Positions 37,147 through 47,889 of a stretch of 64,000 nucleotides of DNA are shown here, piece after piece; position 1 is the first letter of the stretch; the number at the start of each line of letters is the position of its first letter. The stretch is from JAICMB01 sp963795935. Lineage in GTDB: Bacteria > Acidobacteriota > Terriglobia > Bryobacterales > Bryobacteraceae. The position numbers were made by a program, and so were the translations under genes. The DNA lies in contig CAWCJO010000014.1 of the NCBI GenBank assembly GCA_963795935.1, forward strand, positions 1 through 64,000. The letters run 5' to 3'. A model generated the notes under the pieces. The model made no database searches and had not been told where the DNA came from. It worked only from the letters and a program-made list of their open reading frames with translations.

Positions 37147-37968
37147 AGTTTTGGCGGATGGAGGCTTGCGCGTGGGTGCGATGGTGAGGAACAGCGATCT
37201 GGCGCATCACGAGGCGGTGAAGAGCCGCTTCCCGGCATTGTCGGAGGCGCTTCTTTCCGGCGCCTCGCCGCAGTTGCGCAATATGGCGACCACCGGCGGC
37301 AATCTGATGCAGCGGACGCGCTGTTATTATTTCCGCGACACCGCTTACGCCTGCAACAAGCGCCGGCCCGGCTCGGGGTGCCCGGCGCTGGAAGGCTACA
37401 ACCGCATCCACGCCGTGCTGGGCGGAAGCGGCGCAGTGCATTGCCACGCATCCTTCCGATATGGCGGTGGCTTTGACGGCGCTCGATGCCGTGGTCCATA
37501 TTGTTGGAGGGGGCGGCGAAAGGCGCGTTGCGATCGGCGATTTCCATGTCGTTCCGGGGGACACGCCGGAGATCGAAACGGTATTGCAGCCGGGAGAATT
37601 GATCGCTTCCGTGACGCTTCCGCCGTCTGCTTTCGCGGCGCGTTCGCATTACGTCAAAGTTGCGCGACCGCGCCTCCTACGAATTTGCGCTGGCATCGTG
37701 CGCCGCGGCGTTGGAGCATGAAGGGAACACGATCCGGTCGGCGCGCATTGCGTTGGGCGGCGTCGCGACAAAACCGTGGCGCTCGCAGGAAGCCGAGGAC
37801 GTTCTCACCGGCGCGCCGGCGAATGAAGAAACATTCCGCGCCGCCGCCGACGCCGCTATGCGGGACGCGAAACCGCAGCGCCATAACGCATTCAAGATCG
37901 AGTTGGCGAAACGGGCGGTCGTCCGCGCGTTGAGTGAGATTGTAGAGCGGCAAGGGAGGGCGCAATGA
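36970..37968 (+). CDS. Aldehyde oxidoreductase FAD subunit, PaoB-like with [4Fe-4S] motif (three frameshifts)
   Basis: About 330 residues spread over several frames. MTPFTYLRAG is followed by VFIAGGTTLIDLMKLDVQTP (FAD-binding), then LRNMATTGGNLMQRTRCYYF and DTAYACNKRRPGSGCPA. That Cys-rich insert binds a [4Fe-4S] cluster in the PaoB/YagS group and is absent from simple xanthine dehydrogenases. Later parts are HPSDMAVALTALDAVVHI and ALGGVATKPWRSQEAEDVL. Breaks occur near 37005, 37430 and 37670. The order small-FAD-large is that of paoABC. Its last codons and the following junction are duplicated twice downstream (to 38258). Confidence 0.85.
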
Positions 37969-38028
37969 GGGAGCGCGTCGGGCGCGAGTTGGCGAAGGGG
38001 CCGTTTTGCCCGTGAAAGACACCGCCCC

Positions 38029-38146
38029 TCACGGTCGCGGCTCGGTAGCGTGCTGCCGCGCGGGTCAATCAGGTCGCGGCTCGGGAGCGTGCTGCCGCGC
38101 GGGTCAATCACGGTCGCGGCTCGGTAGCGTGTGCCGCGAGCGTCAG
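38029..38146. repeat. Array A: three copies of a 40-bp GC-rich unit
   Basis: Units at 38029-38068, 38069-38107 and 38108-38146 have the form TCACGGTCGCGGCTCGGTAG followed by CGTGCTGCCGCGCGGGTCAA. The last unit ends in GAGCGTCAG. The units touch each other with no spacers, so this is not a CRISPR array. It lies between the FAD and Mo subunits. Confidence 0.95.
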
Positions 38147-38262
38147 AAAGCAACACGGGCTGAGCGAGATTGTACAGACAAGGGAGGACACAATGAGGGG
38201 CGCGGTTATGGGAGGGGGCGTCGGGCGCGAGTTGGCGAAACGGGCCGTTGTCCGCGCGTTAA
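38147..38262 (+). repeat. Duplicated gene junction between the two arrays
   Basis: The segment repeats the end of the FAD gene and the start of the next gene. GCGAGATTGTACAGACAAGG, then GAGGACACAATGAG, then a copy of the FAD C-terminal coding bases (GAGTTGGCGAAACGGGCCGT). Related junctions are at 37914-38004 and 38478-38535; the last is the real start of the large subunit. The block plus array was thus copied as a unit. Confidence 0.85.
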
Positions 38263-38280
38263 GCCCTAAACACCGCTCCC

Positions 38281-38477
38281 TCACGGTCGCGGCTCGGTAG
38301 GCGCTGCCGCGCGGTCAATCACGGTCGCGGCTCGGTAGCGCGCTGCCGCGCGGTCAATCACGGTCGCGGCTCGGTAGCGTGCTGCCGCGCGGGTCAATCA
38401 CGGTCGCGGCTCGGTAGCGTGCTGCCGCGCGGGTCAATCACGGTCGCGGCTCGGTAGCGTGCTGCCGCGAGCGTCAG
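38281..38477. repeat. Array B: five copies of the 40-bp GC-rich unit
   Basis: Units at 38281-38318, 38319-38357, 38358-38397, 38398-38437 and 38438-38477 are 38-40 bases each. Units 3 and 4 are identical. The final unit carries the same variant end (CGAGCGTCAG) as the last unit of array A. This indicates duplication of the whole block. Confidence 0.95.
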
Positions 38478-38524
38478 AAAGCGACACGGGCTAGCGAGAT
38501 TGTACAGATACAAGGGAGGACACA

Positions 38525-40751
38525 ATGAGCGCTGGAGGTATGGGAGCGGGAGTCAGCCGCGAGGACGGGCCGCTGAAGGTGACGGGAGGGGCCGCGCTAT
38601 GCGGCCGATCATCTTATTAAGGATGTCGTCCATGCGGTTGCCATTCAGAGCACGATTGCCAATGGCCGCATTGCCGGCATCGACAGCTCCGCCGCGGAAA
38701 AGGCCGCCGGATTCCTGGGCATCGTTCATCATGGAAACGCGCCGCGGCTGTTTCGCCCCACGAACGATTTCATGTCGGCGACCAAGCCGGGGGAAATTCG
38801 GGTGGTGTTTGAGGACGACCGCGTTTCCTATGCCGGGCAGTACGTCGCGCTGGTGATCGGAGAAACTCTGCAACAGGCGCAGTATGCGGCTTCGCTGGTG
38901 AAGATCGATTACGAAGCGCAACCGCCGATCGTTGAGACCGATGCGGCAATGGACACGCTGTACGACCCGTCCGATTTTTTCGGCGATAAGCTGGCGGCGC
39001 GGCGCGGAGACCCGGACGGCGCATACCGCGGCGCGGCGGTGAAACACGAAGCCGTCTACCGCACCCCCACTGAACATCACAACCCGATGGAGCCATCGGC
39101 ATCGATCGCGGAGTGGAATGGCGATCGCTTAACGCTGTATGAGACCACGCAGTGGGTGGTGGGGGCGCGCAACACCGTCGCCGAGACTTTGGGCGTAGCG
39201 CAGGAGAAGGTCCACGTCATTTCGCCCTTCATCGGCGGTGGATTTGGATGCAAGGGATTTGTGTGGCCGCACTCGATCCTGAGCGCCATCGCGGCCCAGA
39301 AAGTGGGCAGACCAGTCAAGCTCAATGTCACGCGGAAACAGATGTTCAGCGCCTGTGGACATCGTTCCGAGACGCGGCAGAAAATATCGCTGGGAGCGAC
39401 GGCGGATGGAAAACTCACGGCAATCAAGCACGACACGTTAGTCCAAACTTCGCCGGTGGACGAATTCATCGAGGCTTGCGGAGGGATCACGCGATTTCTT
39501 TATAGCTGCCCCAATGTCGCGGTTGCGCATCATGCGGTGCGCGTGAACATCGCGACCCCCAGCTCCATGCGCGCGCCCGGGGAGAATCCGGGAACGTTCG
39601 CGCTGGAATCGGCGATGGACGAGCTGGCCTACAAGCTGAATATGGATCCAGTGCAACTACGCATCGTCAATCACGCGGACCGCAACGAGCACACCGGGCA
39701 GCCGTGGTCCAGCAAGTATCTGAAAGAGTGTTACGAACTGGCCGGGGAAAAATTCGGCTGGGCCAAGCGCAATCGGGAGCCGCGCTCGATGCGGGAGGGC
39801 AATTTGCTGGTGGGATGGGGCATGGCGACGGCGACTTACCCGGGCATGAGGAATTCGGGCGCGGCCAAGGTACGCATTTTGCAAGACGGTTCGGCGCGCG
39901 TCCTCAGTGCCACCCAGGACATGGGCGGCGGCACCTACACGACGATGATCCAGACGGCGGCGGACGCGCTGGGCATTCCGCCCGGGCGGATCGATTCGGA
40001 ACTGGGCGACAGCAACATGCCGCCGGCGCCGGTGTCGGGAGGGTCGATGACGACGGCGAGCGTGCTGCCGGCCGTGCGGCAGGCGGCGCGGAATGCGCTT
40101 CAGAAGCTGGTACAGGCGGCGATTGCGGACGAGAATTCTCCGCTGCACGGGAAAAAAGAAGAGGACGTTGTGGCGCAGAATGGGCGTATTTTTCTAAAGG
40201 GGACGGAGGCGGCGAGCGGCGTCACTTATGGCGAGGCGCTGGCGAGCAGGAAACAGGCGGCGGTTGAAGGCGAAGCTGTGGTCGGTCCGGGAGAAGAGCG
40301 GAAGAAGTACTCCTTCCAGTCGTTCGGCGCACAGTTTGTCGAGGTTAAGGTCGACCCGGAAATTGCGCGCGTCCGGGTTTCGCGCGTGGTGAGCGCCTTC
40401 GACGTCGGGAAAGTGATCAATGCGAAAACCGCGCGCAGCCAGGCGTACGGCGGAATCGTGATGGGCATCGGGATGGCGCTGATGGAGCACACCGTTTATG
40501 ACAGCCGCGACGGCGGCATTGTCACGAGCAATCTGGCCGATTACGCGGTGCCGGTGAATGCGGACATCCATTCGATTGAAGCTTATTTCATCGACCGGCC
40601 GGATCCGTATATCGATCAGATGGGGATTGGAGCCCGCGGGGTGGGAGAGATCACGGTGACGGGGGTTGCCGCGGCGGTGGCGAATGCGGTCTACCATGCC
40701 ACGGGGAAGCGCGTAAGGGAATTGCCGATCACTCCGGAGAAACTGCTCTGA
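38525..40751 (+). CDS. Aldehyde oxidoreductase molybdenum subunit, PaoC-like (one frameshift)
   Basis: About 740 residues. The start is ATG 38525 with AAGGGAGGA upstream. After MSAGGMGAGVSREDGPLKVT an extra base near 38600 shifts the frame; the reading resumes as RYAADHLIKDVVHAVAIQ. Molybdopterin-cytosine-dinucleotide regions are FIGGGFGCKGFVWPH, PSSMRAPGENPGTFALESAMDEL and QDMGGGTYTTMIQTAAD. The active-site Glu region is near the end (MGIGARGVGEITVTG). It oxidises an aldehyde or N-heterocycle, substrate unknown. Its last 112 bases are duplicated at 54164-54276, on the far side of the Rhs locus. Confidence 0.92.
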
Positions 40752-40761
40752 GTGGAAGGAT
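40649..40761 (+). repeat. Direct repeat, left copy: 3' end of the Mo-subunit gene
   Basis: The last about 34 codons, the TGA and ten following bases recur at 54164-54276, with roughly ten differences and a six-base deletion near the left edge. The pair brackets about 13.4 kb containing every large Rhs piece of this region. Confidence 0.93.
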
Positions 40762-40885
40762 TTGGTAGCGGATGGATGGCACTCGCGCCTTATCGCTCCT
40801 GTGGACGCTGCATCAGAACTTCCTGAGTTGGCAGTAGCGCAAACTCCTTGCCCGGGCGTTCCGGCCCAGTACTCCCATCGGGGTA

Positions 40886-40913
40886 TTGCAAGTTTTTTTA
40901 ATTCCCGTAGAAT
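40886..40913 (+). promoter_or_regulatory. Candidate sigma-70 promoter of the Rhs operon
   Basis: TTGCAA (40886-40891), a 16-base T-rich spacer and TAGAAT (40908-40913) lie in a marked AT island about 55 bases ahead of the first Rhs-operon start codon. The remaining DNA back to the Mo-subunit stop shows nothing else. Confidence 0.45.
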
Positions 40914-40967
40914 CGTTTATAAATTTAACGCGGCGGCTCCTCAGCGCTGACAATTCACGGAGACGAA

Positions 40968-41390
40968 ATGGTCCGATTTGTTCGGAATCCGGTGGTATTG
41001 TGTGTTCTTTTGACGGCCGAAGCCGCCTTGGCGCAGCAACACAAGGTCGATCCGCGCAACGCCTACGAGCGCGTGCTGGCGGTCGTGCCGTTCACGGGAA
41101 CAGGCACCATGGAGGATCCCCGGCGGCCGCTGTATGCGCCGTCGCCGCGGCAGATGAACGCCGCCTCGCGCGCGGGAATTCTGGCGTACAATTTCGTCGA
41201 AAGCGATGACGGAAAATTCGCTCTGGTGGAATTCGTGGCGGTGGATCGCGCCACTTTCAACCAGATTTTATCCGACTCTTCTATCAAAGCCTTTCTCAAG
41301 GGCAAGGACAAACTTGGCGACGTTGTGGCGGAGTTCCAGAAGCACAAAAAGAATTTCGACCTTTCACGATTCGAGGTGCGGCTGCCATGA
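40968..41390 (+). CDS. Small exported protein coupled to the Rhs gene
   Basis: 140 residues with a Sec signal (VVLCVLLTAEAALAQ). The mature part has no recognised motif; it is alpha/beta-looking and charged at the end (FLKGKDKLGDVVAEFQKHKK). CACGGAGACG precedes the ATG. Its stop overlaps the start of the full-length Rhs gene by four bases (ATGA), so the two are translationally coupled. It may be a chaperone, export helper or fixed subunit of the Rhs particle. No such gene precedes the truncated Rhs copies. Confidence 0.75.
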   Translation: MVRFVRNPVVLCVLLTAEAALAQQHKVDPRNAYERVLAVVPFTGTGTMEDPRRPLYAPSPRQMNAASRAGILAYNFVESDDGKFALVEFVAVDRATFNQILSDSSIKAFLKGKDKLGDVVAEFQKHKKNFDLSRFEVRLP

Positions 41391-44300
41391 AATGGATCCT
41401 TCGATTGACGCTGGCGGCCGCCGTTACTTGCGCGGCGCAGGCGCAAAGCTATCAAGGCTATCTTGAGGCGGCGAACTGCTCCACGATGTCGGGCTGGTTG
41501 TGGGACGCGAGCAATCCGAACGCGTCCGTCTGGGTGGATCTGTTCGACGGAGCGACGCTGATCGACACCGTCAACGCCAATCAGTACCGGGCGGACCTCA
41601 AGGCCATGGGCCTGGGAACCGGCAAGTACGGCTGGTCTTACAACACCCCGCCGAGCCTCAAGAACGGTCAAAACCACGTGCTGCACGGCTACGTGGCGGG
41701 CACGGCGCTGGAACTGGGCAATTCGCCCATGACGCTGAACTGTCCGGCGGGAGCGACCGGCTATCAGTATTACTACAGCGATGCGCTCGCCTCCGTGAAC
41801 GGCAACAACTGGATCGAGAACGGATCGGGGTCCACCGGCGCGGCGGGTCTGACTTCGGCGGGCGCGGCGGCATTAATCTCCTCGGCCGCCGTCTCGCCGC
41901 GCTCGACCGTGTCCTACGAAGTGGACATGCGCCTTGCGCTCAAGCAGTCCGGAGGATATTACGCCGCGCTGTTGCGCGCCTCCAACGACGCCATTCTGTC
42001 CGGCGCGAGCGCGGGAACGTTCTACGCCATCGAGGTTTCCAATCCGCAGATCTCGGGAAATTCCTGCGCCGCCACGCTCATCGCCTGGAAGGTGCAGGCG
42101 GGCGGCGCCACGGCGCTGACCTCGACGCAGATCGCCTGCTACGACGGCATGGTGGTGCGCTCCGTGATGCTGCCCAATGGATATCTGCTGGCCTACATCA
42201 ACGGCATTCCCTATCTGCAGGTTTACGACGCCTCGATCGGCTCCGGCGCGCCGGGGGTGGCGGTGGCCTTCGCGCCGGCGCAAAATTCCGTTTCGCTGCT
42301 GCAATTGGGCGCCATCGACACGGTCGCTCCGAACGCCATCAACGCGCAAACGGTGGGCCGCTCGATGACGCCGTCGAGCGTCAACCTGCATTGGCCGGGC
42401 GTGGCCGACAATCCCAACGGCATCGGCCTGTATGCTTATCAGATTTATCGCCACGACACAAATAACCCTAACGATATTTGGTTGGGCGCTTCCTTCACTC
42501 CGCAATTCGCGGATGAAACGATTCCGCCCAGCGCGTCGCCGCTCACTTACACTTATACTTTGCAGCCCATCGATTATCATTGGAACGTCGCGAACACGGT
42601 CATTCAGGCGACCCCGCCGGCGGCCGGTTCGATCGACCCGCGCGAGGTCGGCGTGCGGCCCACGGGCTCCTATTGGGGCGGGGCGGGCGAGCAGATCGAC
42701 ATGCGCTCCGGCAATCTGAACTTCACGGTTCCGCTATTCAAGGTGAATGGGCGGGGTTGGACCGTGCCGTTCAATCTGACTTATAACTCGCAAGTATGGC
42801 GGCAGGACCCCGGAGGCACGTGGAATTTCGGCGTGGACGCGGGCTTCGGTTATGGCTGGAAGATGCAGGGCGGCTCTCTCGCGCCGGTGTATGCGGGCTG
42901 GTTCAACATCGATCATTACTTGTTCACGGATGCGAGCGGGGCCGAGTACCGCCTGGACGTGAATACCAATGGCATCTGGACTTCACGCGAGAGTATCTAT
43001 ATGGAATGGGACGCGAACGCGGGGCGGCTGTACTTTCCCGACGGGACTTATTGGGTATTCGGCTGCATCTCGGGGGGAACCGAACAGGACGCCGGAACGG
43101 CCTATCCGACGCTGATCGAGGACAGCAACGGGAACCAGGTCACGATCGCGTACGCGGCGGGCCAAGGGACCACGGGCGCGGGGAATTCGAGCAGCCGGAT
43201 GACGGCCATTCAGGACATCATCGGCTCGTATACCATCACTTATACGGAGGGTTGGACGCCGCACATCCTGACGGTCGCGAGCTTGGCCAATCCGACGGCG
43301 AATTATACGTTCCGGTATTGGCCGTCGGCAAATCTGACCAGTCCCTTTGACGGCTCGACGAATGTCTTGGGGCAAACGTTGAAGAGCGTCATCAATGCGG
43401 CGGGCGATACCGAGCTCGGATATACGCCGGCGGGCGAGTTGAGTTACGTCTTCTTTCCGTACGGCGGTTCGCTGGCGTGGTATTATCAGAACTTCACGTA
43501 TGCGGGCGGGGCGACGCTGCGCGGGTTAGTGACGCGGCAGTTGTCCATGTCGGCCGGAGCTTCGGCGCTGACGTATAACCTCTACTGGGGCTGGAGCGCC
43601 GGATGCAGCTTCAACGCCAACTCGGTCGTGAGCGACGCGGACGGCCAGAGCAAGAAGTGGTGGATTTTTCAGTCCACCGACAGCACGCAGGCCAACTATG
43701 GGCTGCAAACCGAGTTTTCCGAACAGCAGACGAACTATGGGGAGAAGAGGAGCATTTGGTCCTACTGGACTTGGGACGGGCTGGGGCGGCCGTACATTTC
43801 CTCAAGCTATACCCTGTTCGACCAAAGCAGCAGTCCAGCGGAAAACCGCACGGACCAGGTTTTGGACCAGTACGGCAACGCGACCAGCATCTCGCAATAC
43901 GATTTCGGATCTCCGCGCGCGCCGGGGAGTCCCACGCGCGTGTATACCAACACGTATCTGACCGACAGTCCTACGCCGGCGCATCCGGCGGGCTCGAACT
44001 ACAGCGCGGAGCATATCCATAACCGGCTGCTGACCAGCGCGGTAACGCAGAACGGACAAACCACGACATTGGTCAGCAACTTATACGATTTCTATAACCC
44101 GAACGCCTGTCAAACAAATGGGCAGAACATCACGCCCACGGGTTGGGCTTGGGGCTACGCGGCCTCCGGACTCGATCCTAATAATACGGCGAACGTGTTT
44201 CGCGGAAATGTAACGACCAGTTATGGGCTGGACATGACGCATGCGCTTTGCTACGCGACTACCGGGGCGGTGTTCATGCGCACCGACGGGGGGCATGTCA

Positions 44301-47285
44301 CGTCGGGACAGACCAGCAGCCAGACCAACTACACGGCCCCGTCGGCGATCACGACCGGAAGCTTGACGACAAGCTTGAACTGGACCGGCTTTCTGGGCTT
44401 ATCCAGCGTCACGGGACCGAACGGAGACTCCAGCGCAATCAGCTATGACGCGGCGAGCGCCGGCCTCGACCAGCACGCCGTATGGCTCCTCCACGACCTA
44501 TACTTATTCGATCAATCCGCCGCAAACCACTGCCGTGATGCACACCGACGACGCGAATACCAACGGCCGCCAGACGGTAACGAAACTCGACGGCTTTGGA
44601 CGCGCGCTGGAAGTGGACACGATTGACGCGCACGGCGCGACACAATCGATCGTGCAGACACAATACGCGCCCTGCGCCTGTTCGCCGCTGGGCAAGGTGA
44701 GCGCGGTGTCGCAGCCGCACGCGCCGGGCGCAACGGCGTATTGGACGACGTATACTTATGATGGTATCGGCCGCACGGTGAGCGTGCTGGCGCCGGACGG
44801 AGCCAGCGCGACGACGTATCTGTATGCGGGCAATACGGTAACGGTGACCGATCCAGCGGGTAAATGGAAGAAGTTCACCATGGACGCGTTTGGGAACTTG
44901 ACGAGCGTGGTCGAGCCGGACGCGACGCAGACGAACACGGGCGGGGTGGCAACGACAACGTATGCCTACGACGTTTTGAATCATTTGATCAACGTGAACA
45001 TGCCGCGCCAGATGCCAGGCGGCAATACCGTGACACAGCAGCGGACGTTTACGTACTCCGGACCGTACCTGACCAGCGCGACGAATCCGGAGAACGGAAC
45101 GGTGTACTATTACTACAACAGCGACGGGACCATGTCGGTAAAGTGGGACGCCAAAGGACAGGCCGCGGGGTACTTCCTGTGGTACCTATACGATAGTTAT
45201 GGGCGGCTAACCACGATGCAAACAATGTCCGGCACTCCCTTGGACTATTACGGCACTCCCACGGTGCTGCGCACGTACAGTTACGACTTAAACAACGCGG
45301 ACGGGAGTTTTTCGCAGAACGCGCTGGGCCGGTTGACGACAGTCGGGTACAATGTTCCGTCGGCTTCGACGGCGTACGATTCGAACGGCCATGCGATCGC
45401 GTTCACCAACGACTTGGTAACCGAGATGTACAGCTACTCGATTGCGGGTCAGGTCGCGGGCAAGCGCCTGCGGGTGGCGCGGAACGGGTTAAACTCGGGC
45501 GGATCGCCGGTTACGATCAGCGCCGATCTCAACGGGACCTGGAGTTACAACAACGAAGGCGATTTGACCGGCGCGGGATATCCCGGCGGCGGCCCGAGCT
45601 ATACTTATAGTTATAACGGACTGGCGCAACTGAGCGGCATGACGGGCACGGATGGAAACAACGTCGCGGGCGTGAGTTATAACGCGTCCGGCCAGTTGTT
45701 GACTATGAACAGCGAATCGCGAAGCTATAACACGATGGGGCAGTTGACGGGCATCAACGCGGGCGGAGCCTCGCCGGTGAATATGATCTACGCGTATTCG
45801 TCGAATCAGAACAACGGCAAGATTACTTCGCAGACGGACAACCTGACGGGCGAGAATGTAACTTACGCTTACGATTCGCTGAACCGCCTGATCGCGGCGC
45901 AAGCGGGGGGCACGTGGGGCCAGGGCTTCAACTACGATCCGTTCGGCAATCTGACCGCGAAAACAGCCTTGGCGGGCACGGTTCCGACATTGTCGGTGGT
46001 GGTCGACCCGACGACCAATCGGCTGTACAACACGGACGCCAATGGCAACTCCCTGGCAATCGGATCGAACTATGACGTTGAGAACCGCATCATTCACGCG
46101 CCGGGCAGCAATTCCTATGGAAACTCCTATGCCTACGATGCGCGCAATAAGCGGATTTGGACCTGCGCGTGGGCCAACGACGACAGCGGCTGTCAGACGG
46201 AGGCGTATTACTTCTACTCGCCGCAAGGCAAGCTGATGGCGCAATATACGCCTTATGACGCGCCGCCCTCGGGAGGCTCGACCAATCCATCGCTGGCGTT
46301 CACGTTGGCCAGCACGCGAGTGTATTTCGGCTCGCGGTTGTTGGGCAACGAGGACCGCGTAGGCTCGCGGGGCAAGTATTTTCCGTACGGCGAAGCGCGC
46401 AGCGGGGCGCAGCCGGATCAAGTAGACTTTGCGAGTTATACGCGGGATTCGCAGACGGGGTTGGATTATGCGGACCAGCGGTTTTATTCGAGCGCGTGGG
46501 GGCGGTTTGTGACGCCGGACCCGTATGTGGCGACGGCGACTTCTCCGAGTGACCCGAAGATGCCGGGGAGTTGGAATCGGTATGCGTACGTCCAGGGCGA
46601 TCCTATCACGTACTCAGATCCGAGAGGCCGGAATATAGTTGTCGGCGATTGTGGCGATTTGATAAACGGAGCCGACCAGCCGGGCTGCGATGACGGTGGC
46701 GATCTGGGCGGCGGCGATGGGGGAGGGGACCCGTGCGCGGGCAATTCGTTGCTCCCCATCCCGAATCCGCTCTGCCCAGCTCCCGTAGGGCCACCTGCAG
46801 CGCCGCCGCCCGCGCCGACTTCGACGTCGTGCACGGATTGGGGATGCATGCCCCCTGCATTTGCTAGGGCAATTCAAGCACTGACCTTGGACCCCGACTG
46901 CATGGCTCTGTTTGGTACGGCACAGACGCGCTCGGAGGGATTTAATCCTACCGTAGTGCTCACAAATATCGTTTACGGGTCACATTCCTTCGGTTCGATC
47001 CATTTTGCTATGCATCCTCCGAATTGGGGTGTGGCCGAGACGCGACCGGCTGGCTTGTTGCCTATTCCTGGGCTAAGTGGAAAGGTAAGTATCACGATAA
47101 ACGAACTTTCCAGTTATGGGTTCTGGAACTATGGAGACTCGAATGAAAACGCGGAGACTCTTCTTCATGAGCTTGGTCACGTTTTTAATGATCTCAGGGG
47201 CGCCGGCGGGTTCGCCCTTCCAAACTCCGCCGAGCGCGCAGACCCGCGTGCTTTCGACGCGCTTATCCAACAAAAATGTTTCTAA
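41387..47285 (+). CDS. Full-length exported Rhs/YD-repeat protein with metallopeptidase-like tip (one frameshift)
   Basis: About 1965 residues in two frames. The Sec signal is RLTLAAAVTCAAQAQ. An N-terminal beta-rich region (to about residue 410) is followed by the start of the shell (EQIDMRSGNLNFTVPLFKV, NLTYNSQVWRQDPGG), then many YD-type repeats (YTYDGIGRTVSVLAPDG, MDAFGNLTSVVEPDA, YAYDSLNRLIAAQ). The core ends with DYADQRFYSSAWGRFVTPDP and DPITYSDPRGRN, the usual Rhs boundary. The tip after about 46625 has a proline-rich linker and ETLLHELGHVFNDL, an HExxH zinc-peptidase motif (His codons at 47166 and 47178). The frame slips near 44455. Its stop overlaps the next gene by ten bases. Confidence 0.9.
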
Positions 47286-47758
47286 AAAGATTACTCCTAT
47301 TTGGTGCGTTGCCACTTGCTTGGAGCACGTCAACTGACAGATCGCGACCGCGAGAAGTTAACATCTGTGATATCCCCCGCCTCGCTAAACAGTTTGACGG
47401 TAGAATCGTCCAAATCCACGGTGTCCTCCGGAACTCTGATAGCGCCGAAAACCCCTTCTTCGATGAGCTGGTTGGGGAAAGATGCGGAAGAGGCGAAGGG
47501 GGTCCGGTAGTCATCCAAGTCGTATCGCCCGACTCGCACTTCCTCGCTAATCCACCGAGCGGATACAAACCTGACATGGACTCAGTTCGCCGGGCTCAGC
47601 CGGTCTTTGAAAAGGCCGCAGCTGACCGGCGCTCTGTTTCCGTGATCGTGGAAGGTGTTTTCCACGCTTCGCAACGGACAACGTCTGCGCCAGCCCGTCA
47701 TCGCCAATATGTGGGTCTTATAGTAATACAAGCCCTGCGGAATGTAAAAGAGAAGTGA
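47276..47758 (+). CDS. Candidate immunity protein of the first Rhs tip
   Basis: 160 residues, with a signal-like start MFLKRLLLFGALPLAWS, so periplasmic or membrane. The body (IPRLAKQFDGRIVQIHGVLR; RRSVSVIVEGVFHAS) resembles an OB-like beta-barrel, but I cannot name a family. It starts ten bases before the Rhs stop. Overlap, small size and export opposite an exported peptidase-like tip fit an immunity role, by inference only. Confidence 0.6.
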   Translation: MFLKRLLLFGALPLAWSTSTDRSRPREVNICDIPRLAKQFDGRIVQIHGVLRNSDSAENPFFDELVGERCGRGEGGPVVIQVVSPDSHFLANPPSGYKPDMDSVRRAQPVFEKAAADRRSVSVIVEGVFHASQRTTSAPARHRQYVGLIVIQALRNVKEK

Positions 47759-47760
47759 AC

Positions 47761-47889
47761 AATGCGAGGGGTTTGTTATAACTGTGATCCGCCCGGCGAT
47801 CTGACCACGAAGACGGCGATTCGGGAGCTCCTGGTGTAAGGTCAACCGAGCAATGGCAGGGCGGGTCGTGGCTGGAATTTTGCAGTAGC
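47761..47889 (+). pseudogene. Micro-fragment of an Rhs core
   Basis: TATAACTGTGATCCGCCCGG followed by CGATCTGACCACGAAGACGG aligns with the NYDPFGNLTAKTA coding region of the full-length Rhs gene (45931-45970). The match is about 40 bases. The rest of the gap shows no gene. Confidence 0.55.

Noticed and set aside
38029..38477. CRISPR array
   Set aside because: The 40-bp units are directly adjacent with no spacers and no cas genes are nearby. They are tandem GC-rich repeats.
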